Part shown: positions 1-6,923 of the stretch, piece after piece
Layout: every line of letters begins with the position of its first letter
Numbering within the stretch: the stretch's first letter is position 1
Origin: DATHRK01 sp035513295
GTDB taxonomy: Bacteria; Gemmatimonadota; Gemmatimonadetes; Longimicrobiales; RSA9
NCBI GenBank assembly: GCA_035513295.1
Contig: DATKCH010000118.1
Span: 1-20,057, forward strand
Reading direction: 5' to 3'
Length of the DNA: 20,057 bases
Position numbers and translations under genes: made by a program
The notes under the pieces: generated by a model
What the model saw: only the letters and a program-made list of their open reading frames with translations
Databases searched by the model: none
What the model was told of the DNA's origin: nothing

Positions 1-330
1 GTTCGACAGTGCGCGCGTCGTCGCACCGGCGATGATGCTGATCACCAGCTGCCCTGAGCGCAGGCTGGGCGCCACCTCGCGGCCGACGCGAGCGAGCATC
101 TGGGGCTTGATCGCCAGCACAACGACGTCGGCGTTCTCCACCGCACCGCAGTTGTCCTCGACGGTACGGATGCCGTAGCTGCTGATCAGCTCCGAGCGGC
201 GCTCGGCACGCGGGTGGCTGGCGATGATCTGGCTCGCCTCGACCTGCTCACCGCGCAGCAGCCCGGCGATCATCGCCTCGGCCATCACGCCCGAGCCGAC
301 GGTGGCAATCGTGGCACCCCTCAGTGACAT
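1..330 (-). CDS. proC: Pyrroline-5-carboxylate reductase, N-terminal part (cut by window edge)
   Basis: Catalyses the last step of proline synthesis, reducing 1-pyrroline-5-carboxylate with NAD(P)H in the cytoplasm. I translated the minus strand from the ATG at 330. The first 110 residues give an N-terminal Rossmann fold: a GSGVMAEAMIAGLL nucleotide-binding loop at about residues 12-25, a 'SHPRAERR' stretch in the position of the NADP-ribose-binding residues, and 'ADVVVLAIKPQ', which matches the conserved ADV(V/I)xLAVKPQ of ProC. The frame is open to position 1, so about 150-160 residues, including the dimerisation and substrate-binding domain, lie outside the window. The start is well supported because a TATACT box sits exactly 7 bases upstream, which suggests a leaderless message. 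The next gene upstream on the same strand stops at 358, leaving 27 bases between them. Confidence 0.9.
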   Translation of the reverse strand, partial: MSLRGATIATVGSGVMAEAMIAGLLRGEQVEASQIIASHPRAERRSELISSYGIRTVEDNCGAVENADVVVLAIKPQMLARVGREVAPSLRSGQLVISIIAGATTRALSN

Positions 331-337
331 GCCGCCG

Positions 338-343
338 AGTATA
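338..343 (-). promoter_or_regulatory. -10 box of leaderless proC promoter
   Basis: On the minus strand the sequence reads TATACT, followed by 7 bases and then the proC ATG at 330. This spacing puts the transcription start at or beside the A of the start codon, as in leaderless actinobacterial genes. No Shine-Dalgarno sequence is seen between the box and the start. No clear -35 box was identified. The site is inferred from sequence and spacing only. Confidence 0.6.
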
Positions 344-357
344 GGTGCCGGCCCGCG

Positions 358-1224
358 CTACGCCGACGCCCGCCCCAGCAGGAAGAAGCGGCTGGTCGTC
401 TTGACCGCGGCCGAGTCGAAGCCGGCGGCGAGTAGAGCGGCCTCGATTTCGTCGGGTTCGTAGAAGACCTTCGGAATGCGGAACTCGCGGCCGTCGGCGA
501 GGCGGCGCAGCGACATGTCGTCGGCTGGGGCGGGATTGTCGGCGGCGCCCGAGGCCGGGTCACGCCGCGAGTCGATGAAGGCATAGATACCGCCCGGCTT
601 GAGCCAGCGCCGGCAGATGGCGAGAAAGTCGGCCAACCTCGCCCGCGGGACGTGGCTGAGCCAGAAGCCGGTGAAGAGCGCGTCGACCTGCCGGTCGGGC
701 TCCGCCCACGCGTCGTGGACGTGAATGTGGGCGCGCAGGCCATGAGCGAGTAGCCGTTCGCGCGCGATGTCCAGTGGCTGTTCGACGGCGTCGTAGATCG
801 AGAGCTCGCCCTTCTGCGCCAGCAGCGGCGACCACCACCCCGTCCCGGCGGCCAGCTCGACGATCTCGCCGCTCATCGGCAGGCCGTCGAGCCACATCGT
901 GGCCGCGTCGAGATCTGCCTGCCAGGCCATGTCGGAGATGGGTCCGTGGCTGTAGCGGCCGCGGCGCAGGTACCAGTCGTCGTACTCGGGCGCGCGCGCT
1001 GCGTAGTAGGCGCGCATCTGTGACTCCGGGTCCTCGTCGCGCGCGGTGCGCGCCTGGAGTCCCTGGCGCAACCGGAAGCGGAGGAACTCGTTTTCCTGGG
1101 CGCGGCCCACGCAGTCGGAACACAACAACGCGTAGCCCTCCAGGTCCAACTCGCTCCTGGTCTTGTGAGGCCGGCCGCACCACAGGCAATTGAACGCGGC
1201 CTGGAATGTGCCCCTGTCAGGCAC
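358..1224 (-). CDS. Class I SAM-dependent methyltransferase with N-terminal zinc-ribbon-like module
   Basis: Predicted cytoplasmic S-adenosylmethionine-dependent methyltransferase of unknown substrate. From the GTG at 1224 it has 288 residues. Residues about 13-38 carry two CxxC pairs (C13/C16 and C35/C38) separated by 18 residues, resembling a small zinc ribbon. The Rossmann methyltransferase domain follows: 'YYAARAPEYDDWY' near residues 73-85, motif I VELAAGTGWW at about 122-131, and 'RRWLKPGGIYAFIDS' as the post-motif III segment. The start is uncertain, because GTG at 1230 is equally possible and the frame stays open further upstream. I chose 1224 because translation further upstream would overlap the neighbour deeply. 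The gene overlaps the end of the cobalamin-binding-type gene (stop at 1217-1219) by 8 bases, which suggests translational coupling. Overall family confidence is good; substrate and role are unknown. Confidence 0.8.
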   Translation of the reverse strand: MPDRGTFQAAFNCLWCGRPHKTRSELDLEGYALLCSDCVGRAQENEFLRFRLRQGLQARTARDEDPESQMRAYYAARAPEYDDWYLRRGRYSHGPISDMAWQADLDAATMWLDGLPMSGEIVELAAGTGWWSPLLAQKGELSIYDAVEQPLDIARERLLAHGLRAHIHVHDAWAEPDRQVDALFTGFWLSHVPRARLADFLAICRRWLKPGGIYAFIDSRRDPASGAADNPAPADDMSLRRLADGREFRIPKVFYEPDEIEAALLAAGFDSAAVKTTSRFFLLGRASA

Positions 1225-2158
1225 GCACACCCACAGGTTGCCACGCGCCGGCCGGGACCTCGTCGTCGAAGGCGCCCGGGTCGAACAGCTCGGCGAGCAG
1301 GGCAATGCCGTCGATGACTCGCGGTCCCGGCCGGCTGAAATAGGCCGAGCCATCCAGCGCGTAGACCTCTCCATCACGGACGGCGCGCAGGTCGCCCAAC
1401 CATTCCGGACGCGAGGCCTCGCCGAGCCGCCACTCGGCCGCCGTGCGCGCGGCATCGAAGCCGCACGGCATCAGCATCAGCTGCTCCGGCTCCACGTCGC
1501 GAACATCGGCCCACGTCGTCTCCCGTGCGGGTTCGCCGGTCGCACCCAGCAGGTCCCAGCCGCCGGCGCGCCGAACCTGCTCGGGCACCCAGTGTCCGGA
1601 GGCGAACGGCGGATCGAGCCACTCCAGGCACACCACGCGCCGCGACGCGACGCCCTCCAGCCGGCGCTCGAGCACACGGTTCTCGATTCGCGCCAGACGC
1701 TCGCGCAGCACCTCCACGAGCCCGACCGCCTCGTCCTCTGCCTCGGCCATGGCGCCGATGGTCGAGATAGTGTTCAGGATGCCCTCGATCGAGGTCGGCT
1801 CGAGGCTGACGACGGTGCTGCCGCTGTCGATGGTGCGCACTGCAGCCGACACCTCGCGGTAGCTCACCGCGCAGACCGAGCACAGTTCCTGGGTGAGGAT
1901 CAGGTCCGCACGTGCCCGCGCCAACGCGTCCAGATCGAGCCGGTAGATCGAGCTGCCACCGTGGATCGTGGCCGCGACCCTCTCGTTGATCTCGCGGCTG
2001 GTTGCGCTTGCCGTCGCCCCGACGTCCGCCGTCACGACCGGCACTGCGGTCACGTCGGGCGGGTAGTCGCATTCATGAGTGCGTCCGACCAGCTCGTCAC
2101 CGAGGCCCAGCGCGAACACGATCTCGGTTGCCGAGGGGAGGAGTGAAACGATTCGCAT
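1217..2158 (-). CDS. Cobalamin-binding-type (BtuF/TroA-like) protein without signal peptide
   Basis: A 313-residue protein of the helical-backbone periplasmic-binding family (BtuF/TroA-like), usually annotated as cobalamin-binding protein. It begins directly with 'MRIVSLLPSATEIVFALGLGD', the first strand of the mature fold, so it lacks a signal peptide or lipobox and probably stays in the cytoplasm, unlike exported BtuF. Family hallmarks are HECDYPP at residues 28-34 and QELCSVCAVS at 90-99, which contribute conserved Cys and His, then 'LEWLDPPFASGHWVPEQVRRAGG' in the C-terminal lobe. No permease or ATPase of the BtuCD type is adjacent. An in-frame ATG at 2170 would add four residues; 2158 is preferred because a TATGCT box lies 7 bases upstream. 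The true ligand (cobalamin, haem or another corrinoid) cannot be told from sequence. Confidence 0.82.
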   Translation of the reverse strand: MRIVSLLPSATEIVFALGLGDELVGRTHECDYPPDVTAVPVVTADVGATASATSREINERVAATIHGGSSIYRLDLDALARARADLILTQELCSVCAVSYREVSAAVRTIDSGSTVVSLEPTSIEGILNTISTIGAMAEAEDEAVGLVEVLRERLARIENRVLERRLEGVASRRVVCLEWLDPPFASGHWVPEQVRRAGGWDLLGATGEPARETTWADVRDVEPEQLMLMPCGFDAARTAAEWRLGEASRPEWLGDLRAVRDGEVYALDGSAYFSRPGPRVIDGIALLAELFDPGAFDDEVPAGAWQPVGVRA

Positions 2159-2165
2159 TGACCGC

Positions 2166-2171
2166 AGCATA
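2166..2171 (-). promoter_or_regulatory. -10 box of leaderless promoter for the cobalamin-binding-type gene
   Basis: The minus strand reads TATGCT, then seven bases, then the ATG at 2158. The box overlaps the alternative upstream ATG (2170), which argues against that start being used. With the opposing box at 2210-2215 it makes a compact divergent promoter region of 63 bases between the two start codons. Confidence 0.55.
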
Positions 2172-2209
2172 GGCCGTGTGGGCCTTTCGCCGGCGCGTGC
2201 CTGTTTCGC

Positions 2210-2215
2210 TAGGCT
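2210..2215 (+). promoter_or_regulatory. -10 box of leaderless promoter for the ABC exporter operon
   Basis: TAGGCT is followed by six bases and the GTG start at 2222. The TANNNT pattern and spacing fit a leaderless message. No good ribosome-binding site lies upstream of the GTG. No convincing -35 box was found. Confidence 0.5.
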
Positions 2216-2221
2216 GGGCTC

Positions 2222-3181
2222 GTGAGCTCCACCGAACAGAAAGCCGGCGAGGGATCGACCGCTCTGCCAGTCATCGTCACCGGCATCTGGAAGCGCTTCG
2301 GGTCGACCGACGTCGTGGCCGACCTGTCGTTCGAGGTTCGGCCGGGCGAGATCCTCGGCTTCCTTGGCCCCAACGGCGCGGGCAAGACGACAACGATGCG
2401 GATGATCCTCGACATCATCCGGCCCGACCGCGGCTCCATCAGCGTGTTCGGCAGACCACCGGGCGTGGAGCACCAGGGCCGCACCGGCTACCTGCCCGAG
2501 GAGCGCGGCCTGTACCGCGACGTGCCGGCCATCGACACGCTGGCCTACTTCGGCGCCCTGCGCGGGCTGTCGCTGGCGGCTGCGCGCCGGCGTGCGCGCG
2601 ACCTGTTGACGCAGGTCGGCCTCGGCGACTCACTCGCCAAGAAGGCGGGCGAGCTGTCGCGCGGCATGCACCAGAAAGCGCAGCTGGTGGCGACGATCAT
2701 CAACGATCCTGACCTCCTGATCGTCGACGAGCCCTTCCAGGGCCTCGATCCGGTCAACGCCACGATGCTCAAGGGCCTGCTCCTCGAACAACGCGACCAG
2801 GGCGCGGCGGTCGTCATGAGCACCCACGACATGGAGGACGCGCAGGTCCTGTGCGACCGGATCCTGCTCATCGACAAGGGCCGGCGGCTGCTGTACGGCA
2901 CTGTCTCGGATATCCGGCGCGCGTTCAGCGATGGCGCAGTCGAGGTGGTCGGCAGGAATCTTCCGACCGATACAGCCGCCCTGCGCAGCGCGATGCACGT
3001 CAAGACGTACGACGGCACGGTGCGCTACCTGCTGCACGACGGCGCAACCGCCCAGGACCTGTTCCGCGAACTCGGCGAGGGCCAGGCAGACGTCGAGCGC
3101 TTCGCGGTCGAGGCACCCAACCTGGCCGAGATCTTCATCCGCACCGTCGCCGGTGACCCGCGCGCGAGCAGGGTGGCATGA
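2222..3181 (+). CDS. ABC exporter ATP-binding subunit, NatA-like
   Basis: ATPase subunit of a two-component ABC-2 exporter, working at the inner face of the membrane with the permease that follows. 319 residues. Walker A is GPNGAGKTT at residues 49-57. In place of a canonical Q-loop there is 'GYLPEERGLYRD' (89-100), which is characteristic of the NatA/YhaQ-like subfamily. The signature motif is LSRGM (145-149), a variant of LSGGQ. Walker B is LLIVDEP (165-171), the D-loop is GLDP, and the switch histidine is in STHDMED (H202). Residues about 215-310 form a C-terminal extension of the DUF4162 kind. The start is a GTG with a TAGGCT box just upstream. The stop overlaps the next start as ATGA, showing an operon. 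Substrate is unknown; sodium, drug or peptide export are all known for relatives. Confidence 0.92.
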   Translation: MSSTEQKAGEGSTALPVIVTGIWKRFGSTDVVADLSFEVRPGEILGFLGPNGAGKTTTMRMILDIIRPDRGSISVFGRPPGVEHQGRTGYLPEERGLYRDVPAIDTLAYFGALRGLSLAAARRRARDLLTQVGLGDSLAKKAGELSRGMHQKAQLVATIINDPDLLIVDEPFQGLDPVNATMLKGLLLEQRDQGAAVVMSTHDMEDAQVLCDRILLIDKGRRLLYGTVSDIRRAFSDGAVEVVGRNLPTDTAALRSAMHVKTYDGTVRYLLHDGATAQDLFRELGEGQADVERFAVEAPNLAEIFIRTVAGDPRASRVA

Positions 3182-4416
3182 GCGGCGCGTTCTCGCGGCT
3201 GGTGCTTCTGGTCGCTCGGCGTGACTACCTGCGCACCGTACGACGGCGTGGGTTCGTGGCCGGAACCCTGCTGCTGCCTGCATCGGTGGTGCTGGTATTC
3301 GCGGTTTCCAGCCTCGTGTCGTTCGATCCAACCGGCGGCGCCGCGGGGCCGGTGCTGGTCGTAAACGAGTCGGGCGTTCCGCTGCAGGTCGATCCCCGGC
3401 TGGCGCCGGACGTCCTGCTCGTTTCGCGCGACGAGGCGGAGTCTCGTCTCGCCGACGGCTCGGTAGCCGAGTTCTTCGTCGTCCCCGGAGCGTGGTCGTC
3501 TCAACCGAACGTCCGCCTGGTCGTGGGGCCGGAGGCTGGCCGCAGCGGGCCGATCGAGGTCGTCACCCGCCGACAGGTTGCCCAGGCACAGGTGGAGTTG
3601 CTCCTGCGGTCGTCGCTCCTGCGTGCCGCCGGCCTGCCCGACTCGGCTCTCGGCGAGCTCCTGACGCCGATCACCTTCACCTCCGTGACCCCCGACGGCG
3701 AGGTCGTATCGGACGCGTCGGTGACGGCCGGCTTCATCGTGCCCTACGTGTTCACGCTGATCTTCGTCCTCAGCATCTTCATCACCAGCGGCTACCTGCT
3801 CCAGTCGGTGACGGAGGAGAAGGAGAACCGCGTCGTCGAGATCGTTTTGAGTTCCGTGCCGGCGCTGCCGCTGATGGCCGGCAAGGTGCTCGGCCTGGGC
3901 GCCGCCGGCCTGACACAGGTGGCCATCTGGATGACTACTGCGATCGTCGCCATCCCGCTGGCAAATCAGCAATTCTCGATCGACGTGAGCGTCTCACCGG
4001 TCACGCTCGCCCTGGCGATGCTCTTCTTCTGTCTCGGCTACCTCTCGTACGGCGCCATCTTCGCCGCCGTGGGCGCGCTGGCACCGGGGGCGCGCGAGGC
4101 CCAGCAGTACTCGAGCTTCTTCGGCTTCTTTGCCGTGATCCCGCTGGTGTTCACGCCGCTGTTCCTGACCGAGCCCAACTCGCCGATCGTCTGGGCACTC
4201 GCGCTGCTGCCGCTCACCGCGCCCGCGGCCGTGCTCGAGCTGCTCGCGGTACCCGGCTCATCGCCCCTGCTGGTACTCGCGTCGCTGATCAGCCAGCTTG
4301 CGTTCATGGCCATCGCGATCTTCGCCGCCGGGCGGATATTCCGTGCGACGCTTCTTCTTTACGGCACCCAGCCGAGCGTGCGCCGGATCGTAGGGGCGCT
4401 GACGGGCCGCGCCTAG
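3178..4416 (+). CDS. ABC-2 family exporter permease, NatB-like
   Basis: Membrane subunit paired with the preceding ATPase, whose stop codon it overlaps by four bases. 412 residues. A first membrane helix lies at about residues 25-47, followed by a large extracytoplasmic domain of about 130 residues (about 50-180). Then come about six hydrophobic segments: near 181-205, 230-258, 277-305, 316-335, 340-362 and 365-390. This single-helix/loop/bundle layout is typical of NatB/ABC2_membrane_3 permeases. The conserved 'EEKENRVVEIVLSS' coupling segment between the first bundle helices, which contacts the ATPase, is present. The TAG stop lies inside a CTAG that also supplies the stop of the opposing ferredoxin gene, so the two genes overlap tail to tail by four bases. 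Confidence 0.9.
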   Translation: MSGAFSRLVLLVARRDYLRTVRRRGFVAGTLLLPASVVLVFAVSSLVSFDPTGGAAGPVLVVNESGVPLQVDPRLAPDVLLVSRDEAESRLADGSVAEFFVVPGAWSSQPNVRLVVGPEAGRSGPIEVVTRRQVAQAQVELLLRSSLLRAAGLPDSALGELLTPITFTSVTPDGEVVSDASVTAGFIVPYVFTLIFVLSIFITSGYLLQSVTEEKENRVVEIVLSSVPALPLMAGKVLGLGAAGLTQVAIWMTTAIVAIPLANQQFSIDVSVSPVTLALAMLFFCLGYLSYGAIFAAVGALAPGAREAQQYSSFFGFFAVIPLVFTPLFLTEPNSPIVWALALLPLTAPAAVLELLAVPGSSPLLVLASLISQLAFMAIAIFAAGRIFRATLLLYGTQPSVRRIVGALTGRA

Positions 4417-4694
4417 GCGGGCGGTTTCAACTCGTCGACGGTCGCGCGAGCGGAATCCTTGTCCTTGAACCAGCGCGCGTTGAGCTCGGTGTAGGCGGCC
4501 CATTCGGTGGGCACCTGGTCCTCGGGGAAGATGGCGTTAACCGGGCACTCCGGCTCGCACGCGCCGCAGTCGATGCACTCGTCGGGGTGGATGTAGAAGT
4601 GGTCCTCACCCTCGTAAATGCAGTCCACCGGACAGACCTCGACGCAGCTCGCATCCTTGGTCCCGATGCACGGCTCAGTGATCACATATGGCAT
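4413..4694 (-). CDS. fdxA: 7Fe ferredoxin ([3Fe-4S][4Fe-4S])
   Basis: Small cytoplasmic electron carrier, 93 residues. The cysteine pattern matches the Azotobacter ferredoxin I type. C9, C17 and C50 are placed to hold a [3Fe-4S] cluster; the segment between C9 and C17 (CIGTKDASC) lacks the middle cysteine that a 4Fe site would need. C21, C40, C43 and C46 are placed for the [4Fe-4S] cluster. C25 corresponds to the free cysteine near the 4Fe cluster in that family. Conserved text 'CVEVCPVDCIYEGEDHFYIHPDECIDC' runs from 17 to 43. A GGAG ribosome-binding site lies 7 bases before the ATG. The gene is the last of the left block; nothing on its strand directly upstream looks functionally related. 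Confidence 0.93.
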   Translation of the reverse strand: MPYVITEPCIGTKDASCVEVCPVDCIYEGEDHFYIHPDECIDCGACEPECPVNAIFPEDQVPTEWAAYTELNARWFKDKDSARATVDELKPPA

Positions 4695-4774
4695 TCATCG
4701 ACTCCGATATCTCGACCGGTCAGCACGACCGGATAGTGTTCCGCCCCGCGGCCCCAGGCAAGGAACCGTTGCCT
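4695..4774. other. Gene-free gap and probable boundary between two sequence blocks
   Basis: Eighty bases between the ferredoxin start and the pduO stop, both on the minus strand. It carries the ferredoxin ribosome-binding site (GGAG at 4702-4705) and a weak 5-base-pair hairpin (GGCAA/TTGCC, 4757-4773) that could end pduO transcription. Genes left of it carry leaderless promoters; genes right of it include an outer-membrane barrel and lipoproteins. I infer that any assembly join or transfer boundary is here, without direct proof. Confidence 0.4.
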
Positions 4775-5341
4775 TCAGCCGGTCCCGTGGCGCCACTCCC
4801 GCTCCGCCCGCTCCGCGCGGTGGTTCTCGAGCCGGGCCAGGGAGAAGAGGAGGTCGGAGAGGCGGTTCAGGTACACGATCATCGCCTCGGGGACGGGGTG
4901 CTCGTGCGCGAGCGCCACGACCCTCCGTTCCGCGCGCCTGCACACGGTGCGCGCCAGGTGCAGCGCCGCGCCTCCGGCGCACCCGCCCGGCATGATGAAG
5001 GCGCGCAGCCCGGGGAGTTCCGCCTCCGCCCGATCGATCATGGCTTCGAGCCCGGTCACCCGGTCGTCCGGCAGCGACGGGATCTCGGGCGACCGTCTGC
5101 CCGATCCCGCGGGAGGCGTGGCCAGAACGGCGCCGATCACGAACAGGTCCGGCTGGACGCCCTCGACGCACTCCCGCACCCAGTCGTCGCGCGTCGCCTC
5201 GAGCGCCGCGCCCAGCGCCGCGTTCAGTTCGTCGACGGTCCCGTAGGCCTCGACCCTGGGGTGGTCCTTGGGCACCCGGCCACCCCCGAAAAGGCCGGTG
5301 TCGCCGGCGTCGCCGGTGCGCGTGTAGATCCGGGTGGTCAC
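4775..5341 (-). CDS. pduO: PduO-type ATP:cob(I)alamin adenosyltransferase
   Basis: Transfers the adenosyl group of ATP to cob(I)alamin to make adenosylcobalamin. 188 residues from a GTG start, the usual size for a single-domain PduO-type enzyme. The N-terminal ATP-binding signature is 'TTRIYTRTGDAGDTGLFGG'. 'RVEAYGTVDELNAALG' follows, then the C-terminal helices with 'ALHLARTVCRRAER' and 'LNRLSDLLFSLAR', which contain the conserved arginines and aspartate of the ATP site. The reading frame is open far upstream, but family alignment places the start at 5341. That leaves a 35-base gap after the LD-carboxypeptidase stop, so the two are probably co-transcribed. No strong ribosome-binding site is visible. 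No other corrin genes lie beside it. Confidence 0.92.
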   Translation of the reverse strand: MTTRIYTRTGDAGDTGLFGGGRVPKDHPRVEAYGTVDELNAALGAALEATRDDWVRECVEGVQPDLFVIGAVLATPPAGSGRRSPEIPSLPDDRVTGLEAMIDRAEAELPGLRAFIMPGGCAGGAALHLARTVCRRAERRVVALAHEHPVPEAMIVYLNRLSDLLFSLARLENHRAERAEREWRHGTG

Positions 5342-5376
5342 GGGTGCATCAACCCCCGTGCGTCGGGAGGGTTTCA

Positions 5377-6348
5377 CTACGTCCGCACGGCCGGCTCGAG
5401 GATCTCCAGCGTGCCCGCGTCCGCGTCCAGGCGGGCGCGCGCCCCGAGCGGCAGCGTCCAGTTGTCGACCACGTGCCCGATCGGCAGCCCGGTGACGGCC
5501 GGTACCCCGAGAGAGCGGGCGAATTCCTCGAGGACCACGGCGAGCGATCTGCCGCGCGTCTCGGTCCGGATCTCGGTGAACCGGCCGACGGCGAGCCCCC
5601 TCACGCCCGCCAGCGCGCCCGAGGCCGCGAGCTGCTCCAGCATCCGGTCCACCCGGTAGACCCGCTCGTCCACCTCCTCCAGCACCAGGAGGCGCCCCTG
5701 GCAGTTCAGCGCGTACGGCGTTCCGGCGGCCGCGGCGAGCAGCGACAGGTTGCCGCCGGCGAGCCGCCCGTCCGCGCGCCCGCCCACCAGCGGCGCGGGC
5801 GAGGGCCCGGTGCGCGCGGCGGGAAGCACGCCCGCGGGCTGGGCCCGCCAGAGCACGCGCCGGAGGCACTCGGTCGTCATCCGCGTGAGCCGCTCGGCGC
5901 CGGCGTGCGGACCGTGGAAGGACACGACCCGGTGCACCTGCGCCGCCAGGTGGAGCGAGGTGTTGTCGCTGAAGCCGATGAACGGCCGGGGGTGGCTCCG
6001 GAGTCGCGCCAGGTCCAGGCGCGACCACAGGCGCATCGAGCCGTAGCCGCCGCGCAGCGTCCATACCGCGTCGATGTCCGGCGCCGAGAGCGCCCACGCG
6101 AGGTCGCGCGCGCGGCTCAGGTCGCCGCCGGCGAGGTAGCCGGCGCGCTCCCGGATCGCGGCGCCTTCCACCGCCTCCAGGCCCAGCCGCCGCACCCGCG
6201 CGAGCGCCCTCCGGATGCGCGCTTCGCCGACGGGTCCGGCGGGGGCGATCAGGGCGACCCGCGCTCCGGGGGCGAGCCGTGGCGGCTGGATCCAGCGCAG
6301 GCCGCTCACCCGCGACCCGCGACCGGCCGCATCGCGCATGACGCGCAA
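5377..6348 (-). CDS. S66-family LD-carboxypeptidase (muropeptide recycling)
   Basis: Serine peptidase of the LdcA type, which removes the terminal D-alanine from tetrapeptide muropeptides during cell-wall recycling, in the cytoplasm. 323 residues from the ATG at 6348; an in-frame GTG at 6309 (giving 'VSGLRWIQPPRLAPG') is the alternative and fits the usual family N-terminus. The catalytic triad is visible: the nucleophile S127 in 'FIGFSDNTSLHLA', a glutamate in 'LVLEEVDERVYRVDRML' (E224/E225), and H292 in 'GLPIGHVVDNWTLPLG'. The family motif 'TLRGGYGSMRL' is at 97-107. There is no signal peptide, as expected for cytoplasmic LdcA. It lies 18 bases after the lipoprotein gene stop and 35 bases before pduO, in one minus-strand run. 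Microcin-immunity MccF proteins share the fold but are a less likely reading. Confidence 0.9.
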   Translation of the reverse strand: MRVMRDAAGRGSRVSGLRWIQPPRLAPGARVALIAPAGPVGEARIRRALARVRRLGLEAVEGAAIRERAGYLAGGDLSRARDLAWALSAPDIDAVWTLRGGYGSMRLWSRLDLARLRSHPRPFIGFSDNTSLHLAAQVHRVVSFHGPHAGAERLTRMTTECLRRVLWRAQPAGVLPAARTGPSPAPLVGGRADGRLAGGNLSLLAAAAGTPYALNCQGRLLVLEEVDERVYRVDRMLEQLAASGALAGVRGLAVGRFTEIRTETRGRSLAVVLEEFARSLGVPAVTGLPIGHVVDNWTLPLGARARLDADAGTLEILEPAVRT

Positions 6349-6366
6349 CCGCCGTCGCTCACCCCG

Positions 6367-6825
6367 TCACGAACCGGTGCCGGCCCTGGCGAAGGGCAGC
6401 CAGTACCCCTCGAACACGGGAACGAACACCGTGTCGGGATCCGTCAGGCCCGTTCGGCCCCAGTACAGGACGTCTCCGAAACGTCCGAGCGAATCCAGCT
6501 CGGTCGTCGACAGCACCAGCACCGTGTCGAGCGCGGCGAACGCCGATCCCTCGTGGACGATCGGCAGCGCCTGCCGGTACCACTCGTAGTCGTCGAGGCT
6601 GTAGTAGATCTCCTCGGGCAGCGGATCGTGCCGCACGCGGTCGGCGGGGAGCGGCGCGGAGCCCGGCTCCTCGCTGGGCGCCGGGACGAGTTCCGCCGGG
6701 GCGTCCTCGGGCGTCGATTCCAGCGCTTCTTCGACCGTCGGTGCGCCGTTCTCCCCTCCCCTCCCGCACGCGACGGCGAGGGTGAGCGCAATGGCGACAC
6801 GGAACGGCGGGGGTCTGCGGGTCAT
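6367..6825 (-). CDS. Putative lipoprotein of unknown function
   Basis: 152 residues from the ATG at 6825; a GTG at 6837 would add four residues. The N-terminus has arginines, a hydrophobic stretch (about 9-19) and a lipobox-like LAVAC with the candidate lipid-modified cysteine at residue 20. After it comes an acidic, proline-rich linker (about 25-60) and then a compact C-terminal part rich in aromatic and aspartate residues ('EEIYYSLDDYEWYRQALPIVHEG', 'GDVLYWGRTGLTDPDTVFVPVFEGYWLPFARAGTGS'). I do not recognise the family. It lies between the barrel gene and LD-carboxypeptidase on the same strand, so an envelope role is plausible but unproven. Confidence 0.65.
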   Translation of the reverse strand: MTRRPPPFRVAIALTLAVACGRGGENGAPTVEEALESTPEDAPAELVPAPSEEPGSAPLPADRVRHDPLPEEIYYSLDDYEWYRQALPIVHEGSAFAALDTVLVLSTTELDSLGRFGDVLYWGRTGLTDPDTVFVPVFEGYWLPFARAGTGS

Positions 6826-6905
6826 CGGCCGACGCACGAGGGACGAATCCGGAAGCGCCAGTGTACGGGACGGCGGACGGTTCGGGCCAGAGCGTCGCCG
6901 AGTCG

Positions 6906-6919
6906 GGTTCGGCGGAACC
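6906..6919 (-). terminator. Small hairpin just after the barrel-protein gene
   Basis: A perfect five-base-pair stem (GGTTC and GAACC) with a four-base loop begins five bases after the barrel gene stop codon on the minus strand. There is no run of T after it, so it is at best a weak or factor-assisted terminator. It may equally be chance in GC-rich DNA. Confidence 0.25.
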
Positions 6920-6923
6920 GCTC

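Noticed and set aside
4757..4773. Small hairpin (GGCAA/TTGCC) after pduO as a terminator
   Set aside because: Only five pairs with a seven-base loop and no T run; too weak to call as a separate feature.
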